Shown: positions 25,791-35,111 of the stretch, piece after piece
Position numbering within the stretch: position 1 is the stretch's first letter
How the letters are laid out: each line of letters opens with the position of its first letter
Source of the DNA: Nigerium massiliense
Lineage (GTDB): Bacteria > Actinomycetota > Actinomycetes > Propionibacteriales > Propionibacteriaceae
Assembly: GCF_000826085.1 (NCBI RefSeq)
Contig: NZ_CCYM01000002.1
Location: 1,010,948 to 1,074,947 of the forward strand
DNA: 64,000 bases
Reading direction: 5' to 3'
Translations under genes and position numbers: made by a program
The notes under the pieces: model-generated
The model's input: only the letters and a program-made list of their open reading frames with translations
The model's database searches: none
What the model was told of the DNA's origin: nothing

Positions 25791-27126
25791 GTGTTCGTCG
25801 CAACACCGCACCTGCCGCGTCATCCTGAGGCGGACGGCACCAAGAGCATCGTCGGGGCTACCGTCATCGACGGCACCGGCGCCGATCCCCTCATCGACGG
25901 AGATCGTCATCGAGGGCGGCACCATCGACTACGTCGGCGAGCGCCGTCCAGGGGCCCGCTCGGGCGACGAGGTGATCGACGCGTCCGGGTACACCATCCT
26001 TCCGGGCTTCATCGACGTGCACACGCACCTCGGCGCGGGTCTTGAGGGGGGCCTGGACCCCAACGCCGCTTTTGCCAGCGAGAAGGTGATGGCCGTCGCA
26101 CGCAACGCGCGCCTCACGCTCATGGCTGGTGTCACGACCGTCCGCGATCTGGGCGGTTTGGACTACGGCTTTGCACGGAACGTGTTCGAGCGCGGAGACG
26201 TCGCTGCGCCTCGCACACACACCGCGATCACCATCCTCTCGCCGACCGGCGGACACGCCGACTTCCATCTGCGCAATGGCAATCCTGTGAGCACCGTCGA
26301 CTTCCCGGAGATCGAGGGCGGTAACCTCATCGACTCCGACGACCAGACGCGAAAGGCGATCCACGTGCTCATCCGCTCGGGTGCCGACTGCGTCAAGGTC
26401 GCGACGACCGGCGGAGTTTCCTCCCCTTCCGACACCCCCGATGATGTCGGCATCACCGCGCACCAGTTGGAGTTGATGCGCGAGGAACTCAGCAAGCGAG
26501 GGGGACGCCCGATCGCCGCCCATGCGCAGGGCATCGACGGCATCTGGCAGGCCATCGAGGGCGGCGTCGATTCCGTGGAACACGGCTACGGCATCACCGA
26601 TGAGGCGGTTGACGCACTGCTCGAGAAGGACATCTGGTTGGTTCCCACGCTGGCGTCGGCGCTGCGCGTTCCCGACCCCGCCAAGGTTCCGGCCTATCTG
26701 TACGAGAAGAAGGTGAAGTGGTCGTCCTTGGCGCGCGAGAACATCACGAACGCCATCAAGCGCGGGGTCCGGGTCGCAGCCGGCACGGACGCCGCGATCG
26801 TCCCGCACGGCCTGAACCTCCGCGAGATCGGCCACCTCGTGGAGTTGGGCATGGAGCCAATGCAAGCGATCGTCTCCGGCACGAAGAACGGCGCCACATT
26901 GATGGGCCTCGACGAGCACCTCGGCACCCTCGAGGAGGGGAAGCTCGCGGACCTGGTGGCCGTGAAGTTCAACCCGCTCGACCCGAACGAGACCAAGAAG
27001 CTCGGCCTGCTGGACAACGTCCGGGTGGTCATGCAGGGCGGCCTGGTGCACAAGGATCTCGACCATGCGTTCGGGGACCTGTACTTGCCGCCGCTGGTCG
27101 CGCAGACCTTCGCCCAGCCCGAATGA
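25791..27126 (+). pseudogene. Amidohydrolase with a one-base frameshift near codon 37
   Basis: A metal-dependent amidohydrolase of the imidazolonepropionase/Xaa-Pro-dipeptidase-like group, split by a frameshift. The GTG start with AAGGAG six bases upstream opens a frame giving KSIVGATVIDGTGADPLID. Around 25903-25910 the sequence must shift by one base to continue as IVIEGGTIDYVG, after which everything is intact. The metal and catalytic motifs are GFIDVHTHLG, ADCVKVATTGG (candidate carboxylated lysine), AAHAQGIDG, SVEHGYG and AGTDAA, with a full C-terminus. Removing one G from CGACGGAGATC restores the frame. It may be a real mutation or an assembly error. The gene is less GC-rich than its neighbours and is followed by a GntR regulator. 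Confidence 0.8.
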
Positions 27127-27219
27127 TCCCCCCACACGTACCGAAGAGAACGTGACTCACGTCTCCTTCGCTGTTGCTCCTGGTGGAGACCGCCGTCCTG
27201 GTCGCCCTCGTCCTGAAGT

Positions 27220-27235
27220 GAACGGCGTTGCCAGC
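27220..27235 (+). repeat. 16-base direct repeat flanking the amidohydrolase gene, copy 2
   Basis: Exact second copy of GAACGGCGTTGCCAGC, 59 bases before the GntR start. Confidence 0.55.
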
Positions 27236-27278
27236 CGCCCGGTTGTGGTGGCCCGCCGCTCGTTGGTACAACAAGCGG

Positions 27279-27653
27279 GTGAACAGCGGAGTGCGCATCG
27301 ACCCCGAGGCGGAGGCGGCGCCCTACGAACAGATTCGCGACCAGATCGCCGCGCTGCGCGCGTCGGGACGGTGGCCGACGAACTTCCGCCTGCCGACCGT
27401 GCGCGGGCTGGCCGACGAGCTGGGTCTGGCGCCCAACACCGTCGCCCGGGCGTACCGGGAGCTGGAGGCGTCCGGGCAGATCGAGACCCGAGGACGCCGC
27501 GGGTCGTTCATCGCCGGGTCCGACGAGGCGCGGGTGAAGGCCGCGGCGCAGGCGGCGCGGGACTACGCCACGCTGGTCCGCGAGTTGCACCTCGAACCCG
27601 CCCACGCGCTGGGGATCGTCCGCGCCGAGCTCGGGCTGGCGACCGACGAGTGA
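27279..27653 (+). CDS. Short GntR-family regulator (YhcF-type)
   Basis: A 124-residue regulator of the short YhcF type, which has only a winged helix and a small dimerising tail. The domain reads PYEQIRDQIAALRASG, then LPTVRGLADELGLAPNTVARAYRELEASG and IETRGRRGSFI. I choose the GTG giving VNSGVRID. Such regulators usually repress a membrane transporter operon, but none is adjacent. The amidohydrolase upstream and the deacetylase downstream are the nearest candidates. The TTGGTACAAC just before the start could be its own operator half-site (inference). Confidence 0.83.
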   Translation: MNSGVRIDPEAEAAPYEQIRDQIAALRASGRWPTNFRLPTVRGLADELGLAPNTVARAYRELEASGQIETRGRRGSFIAGSDEARVKAAAQAARDYATLVRELHLEPAHALGIVRAELGLATDE

Positions 27654-27786
27654 GGCCGTCCGCGGACGCGTGAGAGCCGATCCCGGACGCCCGAGCCGGA
27701 CGGGTCCGCGGGACCATGAGCCACCGCCCGTCGCCGAATCTGGGACGATGAACAGAACCTCACCCGACTCACCGCAAGGAACCGCC

Positions 27787-28545
27787 GTGCCGACCAACCC
27801 GCTCGAGGCTTTTGCCACCGTTCTGTTCGTCCACGCGCACCCCGACGACGAGACGCTCGCGACGGGCGTCGTGCTGGCCGAACTCGCCGAGCGCGGCGTC
27901 CGGACGGCCGTGCTGACCGCCTCCCGGGGCGAGGCCGGCGAGGTCGCCGCCGGAGACGTCGCCCCCGGCAGTCCCGAGCTGGCCGCTGCCCGCGAGCGCG
28001 AGCTCGCCTGCGCGGCCGCCGAGCTCGGGGTCAGCGAGCTGTGTTTCCTGGGCCGGCCGCCGGCGTCGGCGTCCGGGGTGGAGCACCGCTACACCGATTC
28101 GGGCATGCGCTGGGTGGACGACGCCGAGACCCTCGCCGGGCCGGGCGACGACGCGGCCGAGGACGCCCTCAGCCTCGCGGACCCCTCGGCCGTCACCGCC
28201 GACATCGTCGCGTACGCCTCCGCGGTCGGCGCGGACGTCATCGTCGGCTACGACCCGCGCGGCGGCTACGGCCACCCCGACCACATCGCCCTGCACTCCA
28301 CCTCGGCGGCCGCGGCGTCCGAACTCGGCATCCCGTTCGTCGAGGTGGTGTCCTGGTCGCGCTCGGACGCCGGACGCCCGCCCGCCGACGACGCCTTCTG
28401 GGTCGAGCGGCCCGACCTCCTGGACACCCTGGTGCGCGCCCTGCGGTGCTACCGGACGCAGGTCACCGTCGACGGGACGAACGTGGTCCACGTGGGCGGG
28501 CAGGTGGAGCCGATCCCGACGTCCGTGGGCCTGCGCCGCGCCTGA
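27787..28545 (+). CDS. PIG-L family deacetylase (MshB/Mca-like)
   Basis: A 252-residue zinc deacetylase of the PIG-L/LmbE superfamily. The metal site is in FVHAHPDDETLATG (HPDD) near the N-terminus and YGHPDHIALH (H..H) near residue 160. The superfamily in actinobacteria includes MshB, which deacetylates GlcNAc-Ins in mycothiol synthesis, and Mca, which cleaves mycothiol conjugates. This could also be another sugar deacetylase. I start at the GTG preceded by AAGGA at six bases; an ATG 39 bases upstream lacks this. No mycothiol partner is adjacent. Confidence 0.82.
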   Translation: MPTNPLEAFATVLFVHAHPDDETLATGVVLAELAERGVRTAVLTASRGEAGEVAAGDVAPGSPELAAARERELACAAAELGVSELCFLGRPPASASGVEHRYTDSGMRWVDDAETLAGPGDDAAEDALSLADPSAVTADIVAYASAVGADVIVGYDPRGGYGHPDHIALHSTSAAAASELGIPFVEVVSWSRSDAGRPPADDAFWVERPDLLDTLVRALRCYRTQVTVDGTNVVHVGGQVEPIPTSVGLRRA

Positions 28546-28570
28546 GGCCAGCAGACACCGCAGCTCGGGG

Positions 28571-30136
28571 TCAGCGGTACATCTCGTCGGCGAGCAGGTC
28601 GTCGGTGACGGTGTCGGTGTCGACCCAGTCGATGCTGTGCTCGACGGCCTTGTTCCACACCCGCAGGCGACGGGCGCGCTCCTCGTCCGAGATCTGCGGG
28701 TCCCAGCGCTTCTCGATGCGCCAGTGCTCGGCGAGCTCGTCCAGGCCCTGCCACATGTCGACGGCGAGCCCGGCAGCGTACGCGGCGCCCAGCGCGGTGG
28801 TCTCGGGGACCTCGGGCCGCACGACGGGGACGTTCAGTAGGTCGGATTGCAGCTGCATCAGCGAATCGTTGCCGACCATGCCGCCGTCCACCCGCAGCCC
28901 GCGCAGCCCCGTGCCGAGCCCGGACGCCTCGACGTCGTTGTTCATCGCGTTGACGACCTCCCAGGTGGAGAACGCCGTGCACTCCAGCGCAGCGCGCGCC
29001 AGGTGCGCCTTCGTCACGAACCGGGTCAGGCCGACGATGGTGCCCCGCGCGTCCGGACGCCAGCGTGGCGCGTACAGCCCGGAGAACGCCGGGACGATGT
29101 AGGCGCCGCCGGTATTACGCACGGTGGACGCGAGCCGGTCGACGTCCGCGGACTTCGAGATCATCCCGATCTCGTCGCGCAGCCACTGCACGACCGAGCC
29201 GGCGTCGGCGACCGGGCCTTCCAGCGCGAAGACGGGAGGCTTGTTGCCGAGCTGGTAGAGGACCGTGGTGAGCAGGCCGTGCTGGCTGGGCACGGGGACG
29301 ACCCCGGTGTTCATCAGCAGGAACGAGCCGGTTCCGTAGGTGTTCTTCGCCGAGCCCGGCTCGAAGCAGGTCTGGCCGAACGCCGCGGCCTGCTGGTCGC
29401 CGAGGATGCCCGCGATCGGGACGCCCGCGAGCGACGAGCGCCGGGTGGCCTCGCCGATGACCTCGGAGGACGACACGATCGTCGGCAGCATCGCCATCGG
29501 GACGCCCACGAGCTCGCACAGCTCGGGGTCCCAGTCGCAGGTGGTCAGGTTCATCAGCAGCGTGCGCGACGCGTTGGTGACGTCCGTGACGTGGACGCCG
29601 CCGCGCGGCCCTCCGGTCAGGTTCCAGACCAACCAGGAGTCCATGGTGCCGAACGCGAGGTCGCCGCGCTCGGCCTTGGCGCGCGCCCCGCGGACGTGGT
29701 CGAGGATCCAGGCGGCTTTCGGGCCCGCGAAGTACGACGACAGCGTCAGGCCGGTCTTGGCGCGGAACCGGTCGGGGTCGCCGTCGGCCAAGGCGTCCAC
29801 CTCGGGCTGGGTGCGGGTGTCCTGCCAGACGATCGCGCGGTGGATCGGACGCCCCGTGCGCCGGTCCCACACCACGACGGTCTCGCGCTGGTTGGCGATG
29901 CCCACGGCGGCGAGGTCGCTGGTGCGGATGCGTAGCCTGCGCATCGCGTCCCGGACGACGCGGTCGAGGTTGTCCATGATCTCGCGGGGATCGTGCTCGA
30001 TCCAGCCCGCCCGCGGGTAGTGCTGCTTGTGCTCGCGGTTACCGACGCCGACGACGCGGCCGTCCCCGTCGAAGACGATCGCGCGCGTGCTGGTCGTGCC
30101 CTGGTCGATCGCCAGCACGTAGGACTGCTTACCCAC
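28571..30136 (-). CDS. glpK: Glycerol kinase
   Basis: A 521-residue FGGY-family kinase phosphorylating glycerol to glycerol-3-phosphate. Motifs include the N-terminal phosphate loop [42 protein letters not shown], the [25 protein letters not shown] block with the second phosphate region, and [19 protein letters not shown]. Length and order are fully typical. The start is GTG after a GGGGGC sequence. It is the first of two minus-strand genes with 67 bases before the DUF885 gene upstream, so it may be monocistronic. No glpF or glpD is nearby. Confidence 0.95.
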   Translation of the reverse strand: MGKQSYVLAIDQGTTSTRAIVFDGDGRVVGVGNREHKQHYPRAGWIEHDPREIMDNLDRVVRDAMRRLRIRTSDLAAVGIANQRETVVVWDRRTGRPIHRAIVWQDTRTQPEVDALADGDPDRFRAKTGLTLSSYFAGPKAAWILDHVRGARAKAERGDLAFGTMDSWLVWNLTGGPRGGVHVTDVTNASRTLLMNLTTCDWDPELCELVGVPMAMLPTIVSSSEVIGEATRRSSLAGVPIAGILGDQQAAAFGQTCFEPGSAKNTYGTGSFLLMNTGVVPVPSQHGLLTTVLYQLGNKPPVFALEGPVADAGSVVQWLRDEIGMISKSADVDRLASTVRNTGGAYIVPAFSGLYAPRWRPDARGTIVGLTRFVTKAHLARAALECTAFSTWEVVNAMNNDVEASGLGTGLRGLRVDGGMVGNDSLMQLQSDLLNVPVVRPEVPETTALGAAYAAGLAVDMWQGLDELAEHWRIEKRWDPQISDEERARRLRVWNKAVEHSIDWVDTDTVTDDLLADEMYR

Positions 30137-30203
30137 CGGTTGCCCCCTTCATCGGTCGGTGCCTCACTCTATCGAGGGCCCCGGGGCATTCGGTGCGGGT
30201 GTC

Positions 30204-31886
30204 TCAGCGCGTCATCTCGGCGCGCAGGACGTCCAGCGGGAGCGCGCCGAGGTTCAGCGCGCGGGTGTGGAACTCCTTCAACGAGAACTCCTCGCCGCGC
30301 CCCTCCGCGACCTGCCGGGCCTCCTCGCGGACCTGCTCCCAGACCCGCTGGCCGAGCCGGTAGCTCGGCGCCTGGCCCGCCCAGCCGAGGTAGCGGTGCA
30401 GTTCGAAGCGCAACGCCTTCTCCTCCATCAGGACGTTGCTGCGCAGCAGGTTCCAGGCCTTGTCGTAGTCCCAGACGCCGCCGCCGTACTCGGCCGGCGC
30501 CTCCTTCTTCAGGTGGAAGCCGATGTCGAGGACGACGCGGGTCGCGCGCAGCCGCTGGCTGTCGAGCATGCCGAAGCGGTCGCCGTCGTCGCTGAGGTGG
30601 CCGAACTCGTCCATCAGGCGCTCCGCGTACAGCGCCCAGCCCTCGCCGTGCCCGGAGATCCAGCAGGCCAGCCGGCGCCACAGGTTCAGCTCGGCGGAGT
30701 TCTGCACCGCCTGGGCGATCTGCAGGTGGTGGCCCGGGACGCCCTCGTGGTAGACGGTTGTCTTCTCGGCCCAGGTGGTGAACTCGGTGACGCCCGGCGG
30801 CACGGACCACCACATGCGTCCCGGACGGCTGAAGTCGTCGCTGGGGCCGGTGTAGTAGATGCCGCCGTTCTGGGTCGGTGCGATGCAGCACTCGAGCGAG
30901 TGCATCTTCTCGGAGATGTCGAAGTGGGTGCCGTCGAGATCGGCGATGGCCTGGTCGGACGTCCGCTGCATCCACCGCTGCAGCTCGTCGGTGCCGTGCA
31001 GGATGCGGTCGGGGTCGGCGTTGAGCGTGGCGACCGCGTCGGCCACGGACGCCCCCGGCCCGGCGATCTTCTCGGCGAGAGCCTCCATTTCCGCGGCGAT
31101 CTCGGCGAGCGTGGCCAGGCCCCACTCGTAGGTCTCGTCGAGGTCCACCTCGGCGCCGACGAACAGCCGGGACGCCAAGCGGTAACGCTCGCGTCCGAAA
31201 GCCGGGTCCTCGACGGCGTCCGGCAGGACGGTGTCGCGCAGGTAGGCCGCGAGCCTGCCGTAGGCGGCGGCCGCGGCGTCCCCGGCGGAGGTCAGGCGCT
31301 GCGCGAGGTCCGCACCGGGCTCGGCGCCGTCGGGGCGGGCGCCGCGCGTGAACGCGACGAAGAACGAGGACGCCGGGTCGGCCAGCGTCTCGGCCTGGCC
31401 GAGCGCGTCGGTCGTCTGCAGGCGGCTGGGGCGCAGCCCGCGCGAGCGGCCCTCCTCGAGGCACGCGAGGAAGCCGTCCACTGCCTCGGGCAGCCCGCCC
31501 AGCCGCTCGGCGACGGTCGTCCAGTCGGCGGTGGTGGACGTCGGCATCTGGTCGAAGATGTCCCGGAACGACTGCACGGGGCACTCGATGTTGTTCAGGT
31601 TGCGCAGGTGCTCCCCGGCCTCGTGTCGCTCCAGGTCGAGACCGAGGCGGTCGCGCATGGCCGCCACGGTGACGCGGTCGGTGTCGTCGGCGACGTCCGC
31701 CTCGTCCAGTGCGGCGAGGGTGCGGCGGTTCAGGTCGGCGACGGCGTCGTGGCTCGCGGGGGAGTGGTCGCCCATGAGGTGGTCGTAGCCGGGCAGGCCC
31801 ATCGCGGTGGCCTCCAGCGGGCGCAGGGCGGCGTAGGCGTGCGTGTAGTCGTCGGCGATGCGGTCGATGGCGCTGGGAGTCCTCAT
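30204..31886 (-). CDS. DUF885-family putative zinc metallopeptidase
   Basis: A 560-residue DUF885 protein. The zinc site is clear in YHEGVPGHHLQIAQAVQN (HExxPGHH) near residue 385. The preceding NGGIYYTGPSDDFSRPG segment and the C-terminal GWALYAERL block are also typical. The family is all-helical and resembles carboxypeptidase Taq/thimet-like metallopeptidases. Activity is unproved. No signal peptide is seen, so it is probably cytosolic. A 208-base divergent region, with nothing recognisable in it, separates it from the GDPD gene. Confidence 0.88.
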   Translation of the reverse strand: MRTPSAIDRIADDYTHAYAALRPLEATAMGLPGYDHLMGDHSPASHDAVADLNRRTLAALDEADVADDTDRVTVAAMRDRLGLDLERHEAGEHLRNLNNIECPVQSFRDIFDQMPTSTTADWTTVAERLGGLPEAVDGFLACLEEGRSRGLRPSRLQTTDALGQAETLADPASSFFVAFTRGARPDGAEPGADLAQRLTSAGDAAAAAYGRLAAYLRDTVLPDAVEDPAFGRERYRLASRLFVGAEVDLDETYEWGLATLAEIAAEMEALAEKIAGPGASVADAVATLNADPDRILHGTDELQRWMQRTSDQAIADLDGTHFDISEKMHSLECCIAPTQNGGIYYTGPSDDFSRPGRMWWSVPPGVTEFTTWAEKTTVYHEGVPGHHLQIAQAVQNSAELNLWRRLACWISGHGEGWALYAERLMDEFGHLSDDGDRFGMLDSQRLRATRVVLDIGFHLKKEAPAEYGGGVWDYDKAWNLLRSNVLMEEKALRFELHRYLGWAGQAPSYRLGQRVWEQVREEARQVAEGRGEEFSLKEFHTRALNLGALPLDVLRAEMTR

Positions 31887-32094
31887 CTGTGGAACCTATC
31901 GCCGCCCGCCCTGCCGTGACGAGGTGGGGGGCGCCACCCCGACGCTGCGGCTGTTCAGTCTTCACTTGACGGCGGGGTCGTCGGTGAGCCGCCGGTGTCC
32001 CACGGGCGACCTGATGGGTCCGCCCGGGTGAACCCTCGGGGACGCGCTGCCCGGCGCCCACAGGAAGGCCACCCGGCTTTGGCACACTCGGCCC

Positions 32095-32817
32095 GTGACG
32101 AAGATCTGGGGGCACCGCGGAGCCAGCGCCTACGCCCCGGAGAACTCGCTGCCCGCGTTCGAGCTCGCCCTCGAGCAGGGCGCCGACGGGGTGGAATGCG
32201 ACGTCCAGCTCACCCGCGACGACCAGGTGGTCGTCATCCACGACGAGACGCTGGAGCGGACGACCGACGGCCACGGCTGGGTCGCCGACCACACCGCCGC
32301 CCAGCTGCGGCGGCTGGACGCCTCGGGCGGGCGCGACGGATTCGCGGGGACGAAGGTCCCGCTGCTGGCCGAGGTGCTGGCGCTGATCGCGGACTCCGGC
32401 AAGGACATCAACATCGAACTCAAGAACAACCGCATGGCCTACAAGGGGCTCGAGGAGCGGGTGCAGGAGCTCGTGGACGCCGCCGGCGTCGCGTCCCAGG
32501 TGGTGCTGTCGTCCTTCAACCACTACTCGCTCAAGCGGCTGCAGGGCCTGAGCCGGCTGCCGCTCGGCGCGCTCTACACCGACCCGCTGTTCAAGCCGTG
32601 GAAGTACGTCGAGAAACTCAAGGTCGGCGCGATCCACCCGCCGATGCGCTGGACGACGAGGAAGGTCGTCGAGAAGAGCCACGAGCACGGGCTGAAGGTG
32701 CACGCCTGGACGGTGAACGACGCTAAGGACGTCGGCAAGCTGCTGCGCCGCGGCGCGGACGCCGTGATCACCGACCGCCCGGACGTCGCGCGCGAGGTGC
32801 GGGACGCCGAGGGCTGA
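32095..32817 (+). CDS. Glycerophosphodiester phosphodiesterase
   Basis: A 240-residue GDPD-family enzyme hydrolysing glycerophosphodiesters to glycerol-3-phosphate and an alcohol. It has IWGHRGASAYAPENSLPAF with the first catalytic His, ADGVECDVQLTRDDQVVVIHDETLERTT with the metal Glu/Asp and second His, and a C-terminal VHAWTVNDAKD with the Trp-Thr motif. GTG start. No signal peptide, so a cytosolic form. Nearby glpK would phosphorylate free glycerol, giving a loose functional neighbourhood. Confidence 0.92.
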   Translation: MTKIWGHRGASAYAPENSLPAFELALEQGADGVECDVQLTRDDQVVVIHDETLERTTDGHGWVADHTAAQLRRLDASGGRDGFAGTKVPLLAEVLALIADSGKDINIELKNNRMAYKGLEERVQELVDAAGVASQVVLSSFNHYSLKRLQGLSRLPLGALYTDPLFKPWKYVEKLKVGAIHPPMRWTTRKVVEKSHEHGLKVHAWTVNDAKDVGKLLRRGADAVITDRPDVAREVRDAEG

Positions 32818-32965
32818 GGCCCAGCGCGAAGTCGGGGGCGTCCGGTGCCGCCCAGATGAAGAAATGGTGACTGTGGCTTTCGGCGCTGGTGTCGCGGTTT
32901 CGGCGGACGTAGCGTCTGCGCTGCTGCGTTCCGAACGGCCGCAGCAGTCACGAAAGGGCCCTCAG

Positions 32966-33379
32966 ATGAAGCGCGTCGCCACGGTTGCAGCCCTGCTGCT
33001 GCTCACCGGTCCGCTCGCCGCCTGCGCCGGCGTCAACTCCCAGACGACCTCCGCCTCGACCCCGACGGCGGCCTCATCTCCGCAGCAGACCGCCGCGTCG
33101 ACGGCCGGGTCGTCGCCCAGGGCGTCGGCCACGGCGTCCGCCGCGTCGACCTACACGATGGCCGACGTCGGCAAGCACAACAACGAGCAGTCCTGCTGGA
33201 CGGTCGTCGACGGCAAGGTCTACGACGTGACGCAGTGGATCGGCCAGCACCCCGGCGGCCGCCAGCGCATCCTGAACCTCTGCGGCAAGGACGGCTCGGC
33301 CGACTTCACCGGCCAGCACGGCAACGACGACACCGCCAGGGGCCGCCTCGCCTCCTTCGAGATCGGCACCCTGGGCTGA
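32966..33379 (+). CDS. Cytochrome b5-type heme-binding lipoprotein
   Basis: A 137-residue exported protein. Residues 1-20 form a signal peptide ending in the lipobox LAAC, followed by an Ala/Ser/Thr-rich linker of about 45 residues. The C-terminal 75 residues are a cytochrome b5-like domain: YTMADVGKHNNEQSCWTVVDGKVYDVTQWIGQHPGG with the HPGG heme ligand, and TGQHGNDDTARG with the second His. It would hold heme b outside the membrane for electron transfer, partner unknown. The start ATG follows GAAAGGGCCC. It is convergent with the acyl-CoA synthetase gene, with a strong hairpin between. Confidence 0.85.
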   Translation: MKRVATVAALLLLTGPLAACAGVNSQTTSASTPTAASSPQQTAASTAGSSPRASATASAASTYTMADVGKHNNEQSCWTVVDGKVYDVTQWIGQHPGGRQRILNLCGKDGSADFTGQHGNDDTARGRLASFEIGTLG

Positions 33380-33393
33380 TCGGCTGACCGGAC

Positions 33394-33440
33394 GCCCCCG
33401 AGGACGCCCCGGCTCAGCCTGCCGGGGCGTCCTCGGGGGC
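33394..33440. terminator. Perfect 20-bp hairpin between convergent genes
   Basis: Arms at 33394-33413 and 33421-33440 are exact complements with a 7-base loop. The right arm codes for the last residues of the acyl-CoA synthetase, so the terminator overlaps its 3' end. It should stop transcription from both sides. Confidence 0.8.
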
Positions 33441-35048
33441 GATCACGGTCGCGGCGCGCTCCGGCACCAGGGCGGGCAGCGCGCGCCGCAGGATCTTGCC
33501 CGCGGCTGAGCGCGGCACCTGCTCGACGAACGCGAGGCCGCCCAACCGCTTGTGCGGGGACACCTGGTCAGCCACCAGACGCCGCAGCTCGGACGCCTCC
33601 ACCGTCGCGCCCGGCGCGAGTTGGACCAGCCCGAAGGGCACCTCCTCGCCGGACCTGGTGCGCACACCCAGCACGGCGGCGTCCGCGACGGCAGGGTGCG
33701 CCTGCAGGATCGCCTCCAGCTCGGCCGGGGCGATCTGCATGCCGCGTCGCTTGATGAGTTCCTTGATGCGGTCGACGATGCGGACGACGCCGCGGGCGTC
33801 CACCACGACGAGGTCGCCGGTGTGCACCCAGCCGTCGGCGTCCAGCACCGCGTCCGTGTCGGCCGGTTCGCCGAGGTAGCCCAGCATCGCGTTCGGCCCC
33901 GTGCACCACAGCTCGCCTGGCGCGCTCTCGCCCTCGGTGGGGACGTCCACGTCGCGCCCGGTCTCGGGGTCGACGACGCGGAACCGGACGTTCGGCACCG
34001 CCGGCCCGATCGTGTCGAGCGAGACGTCCGTCCAGTCCAGGGGGATGACGTGGGTGACCGGAGACAGCTCCGTCATGCCGTAGCCCTGAATCACCCGGAC
34101 GCCGAGCCGGGACGCCAGCGCCTCGCCGACCGCGCCGTCCAGCGGGGCCGCGCCCGACACGGCCAGCGCGACCGAGGAGAAGTCCGCCTGCGCGACGGCC
34201 GGGTGCTTGGCCAGGAAGTTCGCGACCGGCGGCACCAGGAACAGCACCCGAGGCCGCCGGACGCTCACGATCTGCAGGAACAGCGCCGGGTCGAACGCCG
34301 CCATCGTGTACTGCGGGAAGCGCCGGAACAACCCGTAGTTGAGGTTCGTCGTGAGCGCGTAGATGTGGCTGAAGGGCAGGAACGCGATCCACGACACGTC
34401 GTCCCCGAGGGGGCGCAGCACCTCGTTGAACTGCAGCATGTTCGCCACCAGGTTGCGGTGGCTGAGGCGGACGGCCTTCGGCATCCCGGACGTCCCGGAC
34501 GAGAACGGAAGGCAGGCGACGTGGGTGGCGGGGTCGATCGCGAGCTGGGGCGGAGCCGGGGGCGTGGCGAGGGCGTCCGCGTACGACACGTGCCCGGCCG
34601 CGTCGCCGCCCACCACCAGGACGTCCTCGGCGGCAAGCCCGGCGCGCGCGCAGGCGTCCGCGACCTGGGGCAGCAGGGCGGGCGACGTGATGACCTTCTG
34701 GGCGCCTGTCACCTGCAGCTGCCGCGCGATCTCGGGGGCCGTATAGGCCGCGTTGATCGGCGTCACCGCCGCTCCGGCGCGCAGGATGCCGTGGAACGCG
34801 CTGAGGTACTCAGGTTGGTTCGGCAGGTCGATCGCCACGGCGTCCCCCGGAGCGACGCCGTGACCGGCGAGCCAGGTGGCCAGGGCGTCCGCGTCGTGCT
34901 TGACCTGGCCCATCGTGAGCGAGGTGCCGGTGACGTGGTCGAGGGCGGCGAGTCGGCCGGCGTCGGCGTCGGTGAGGCCCTCGAAGATCAGCCCATAGAG
35001 GCTGACGTCCGGGACGTCGATGTCGGGCAGGGGGCCGTGTAGTTCCAT
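33414..35048 (-). CDS. AMP-dependent acyl-CoA synthetase (4-coumarate:CoA ligase-like)
   Basis: A 544-residue ANL-superfamily enzyme forming an acyl-adenylate then an acyl-CoA. Core motifs are LPFSSGTSGMPKAVRLSH (ATP loop), IQGYGMTELSPVTH, DGWVHTGDLVVVDARG, KELIKRRGMQIAPAE and the C-terminal AAGKILRR with the adenylation lysine. The closest familiar type is 4-coumarate/medium-chain acid:CoA ligase. The substrate is unknown. The ATG after AAGGAG is chosen over a frame extended by 12 codons. It lies 63 bases downstream of a truncated GntP permease on the same strand. Confidence 0.9.
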   Translation of the reverse strand: MELHGPLPDIDVPDVSLYGLIFEGLTDADAGRLAALDHVTGTSLTMGQVKHDADALATWLAGHGVAPGDAVAIDLPNQPEYLSAFHGILRAGAAVTPINAAYTAPEIARQLQVTGAQKVITSPALLPQVADACARAGLAAEDVLVVGGDAAGHVSYADALATPPAPPQLAIDPATHVACLPFSSGTSGMPKAVRLSHRNLVANMLQFNEVLRPLGDDVSWIAFLPFSHIYALTTNLNYGLFRRFPQYTMAAFDPALFLQIVSVRRPRVLFLVPPVANFLAKHPAVAQADFSSVALAVSGAAPLDGAVGEALASRLGVRVIQGYGMTELSPVTHVIPLDWTDVSLDTIGPAVPNVRFRVVDPETGRDVDVPTEGESAPGELWCTGPNAMLGYLGEPADTDAVLDADGWVHTGDLVVVDARGVVRIVDRIKELIKRRGMQIAPAELEAILQAHPAVADAAVLGVRTRSGEEVPFGLVQLAPGATVEASELRRLVADQVSPHKRLGGLAFVEQVPRSAAGKILRRALPALVPERAATVIAPEDAPAG

Positions 35049-35111
35049 GGGGCTCCTTCGTCGGGGCGGCGGAACGGTCCCCACACCCTCATGACGTGGG
35101 GACGCGGGGGG

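Noticed and set aside
24463..25806. N-terminal extension of the S41 peptidase to the upstream in-frame codon
   Set aside because: The extra 114 codons have low-complexity Arg/Pro composition and no ribosome-binding site, while the chosen ATG has AAGGAG and starts a clean membrane anchor.
33552..35042. Long plus-strand open frame across the acyl-CoA synthetase gene
   Set aside because: Antisense shadow. The minus-strand frame has every adenylating-enzyme motif and a ribosome-binding site. The same applies to 40082-41800 over glyS, 4937-6118 over argE and 51469-53499 over the reductases.
35049..35111. Frameshifted remainder of GntP
   Set aside because: Only 63 bases separate the stop from the next gene and they encode no hydrophobic segment in any frame, so the missing half is absent, not shifted.
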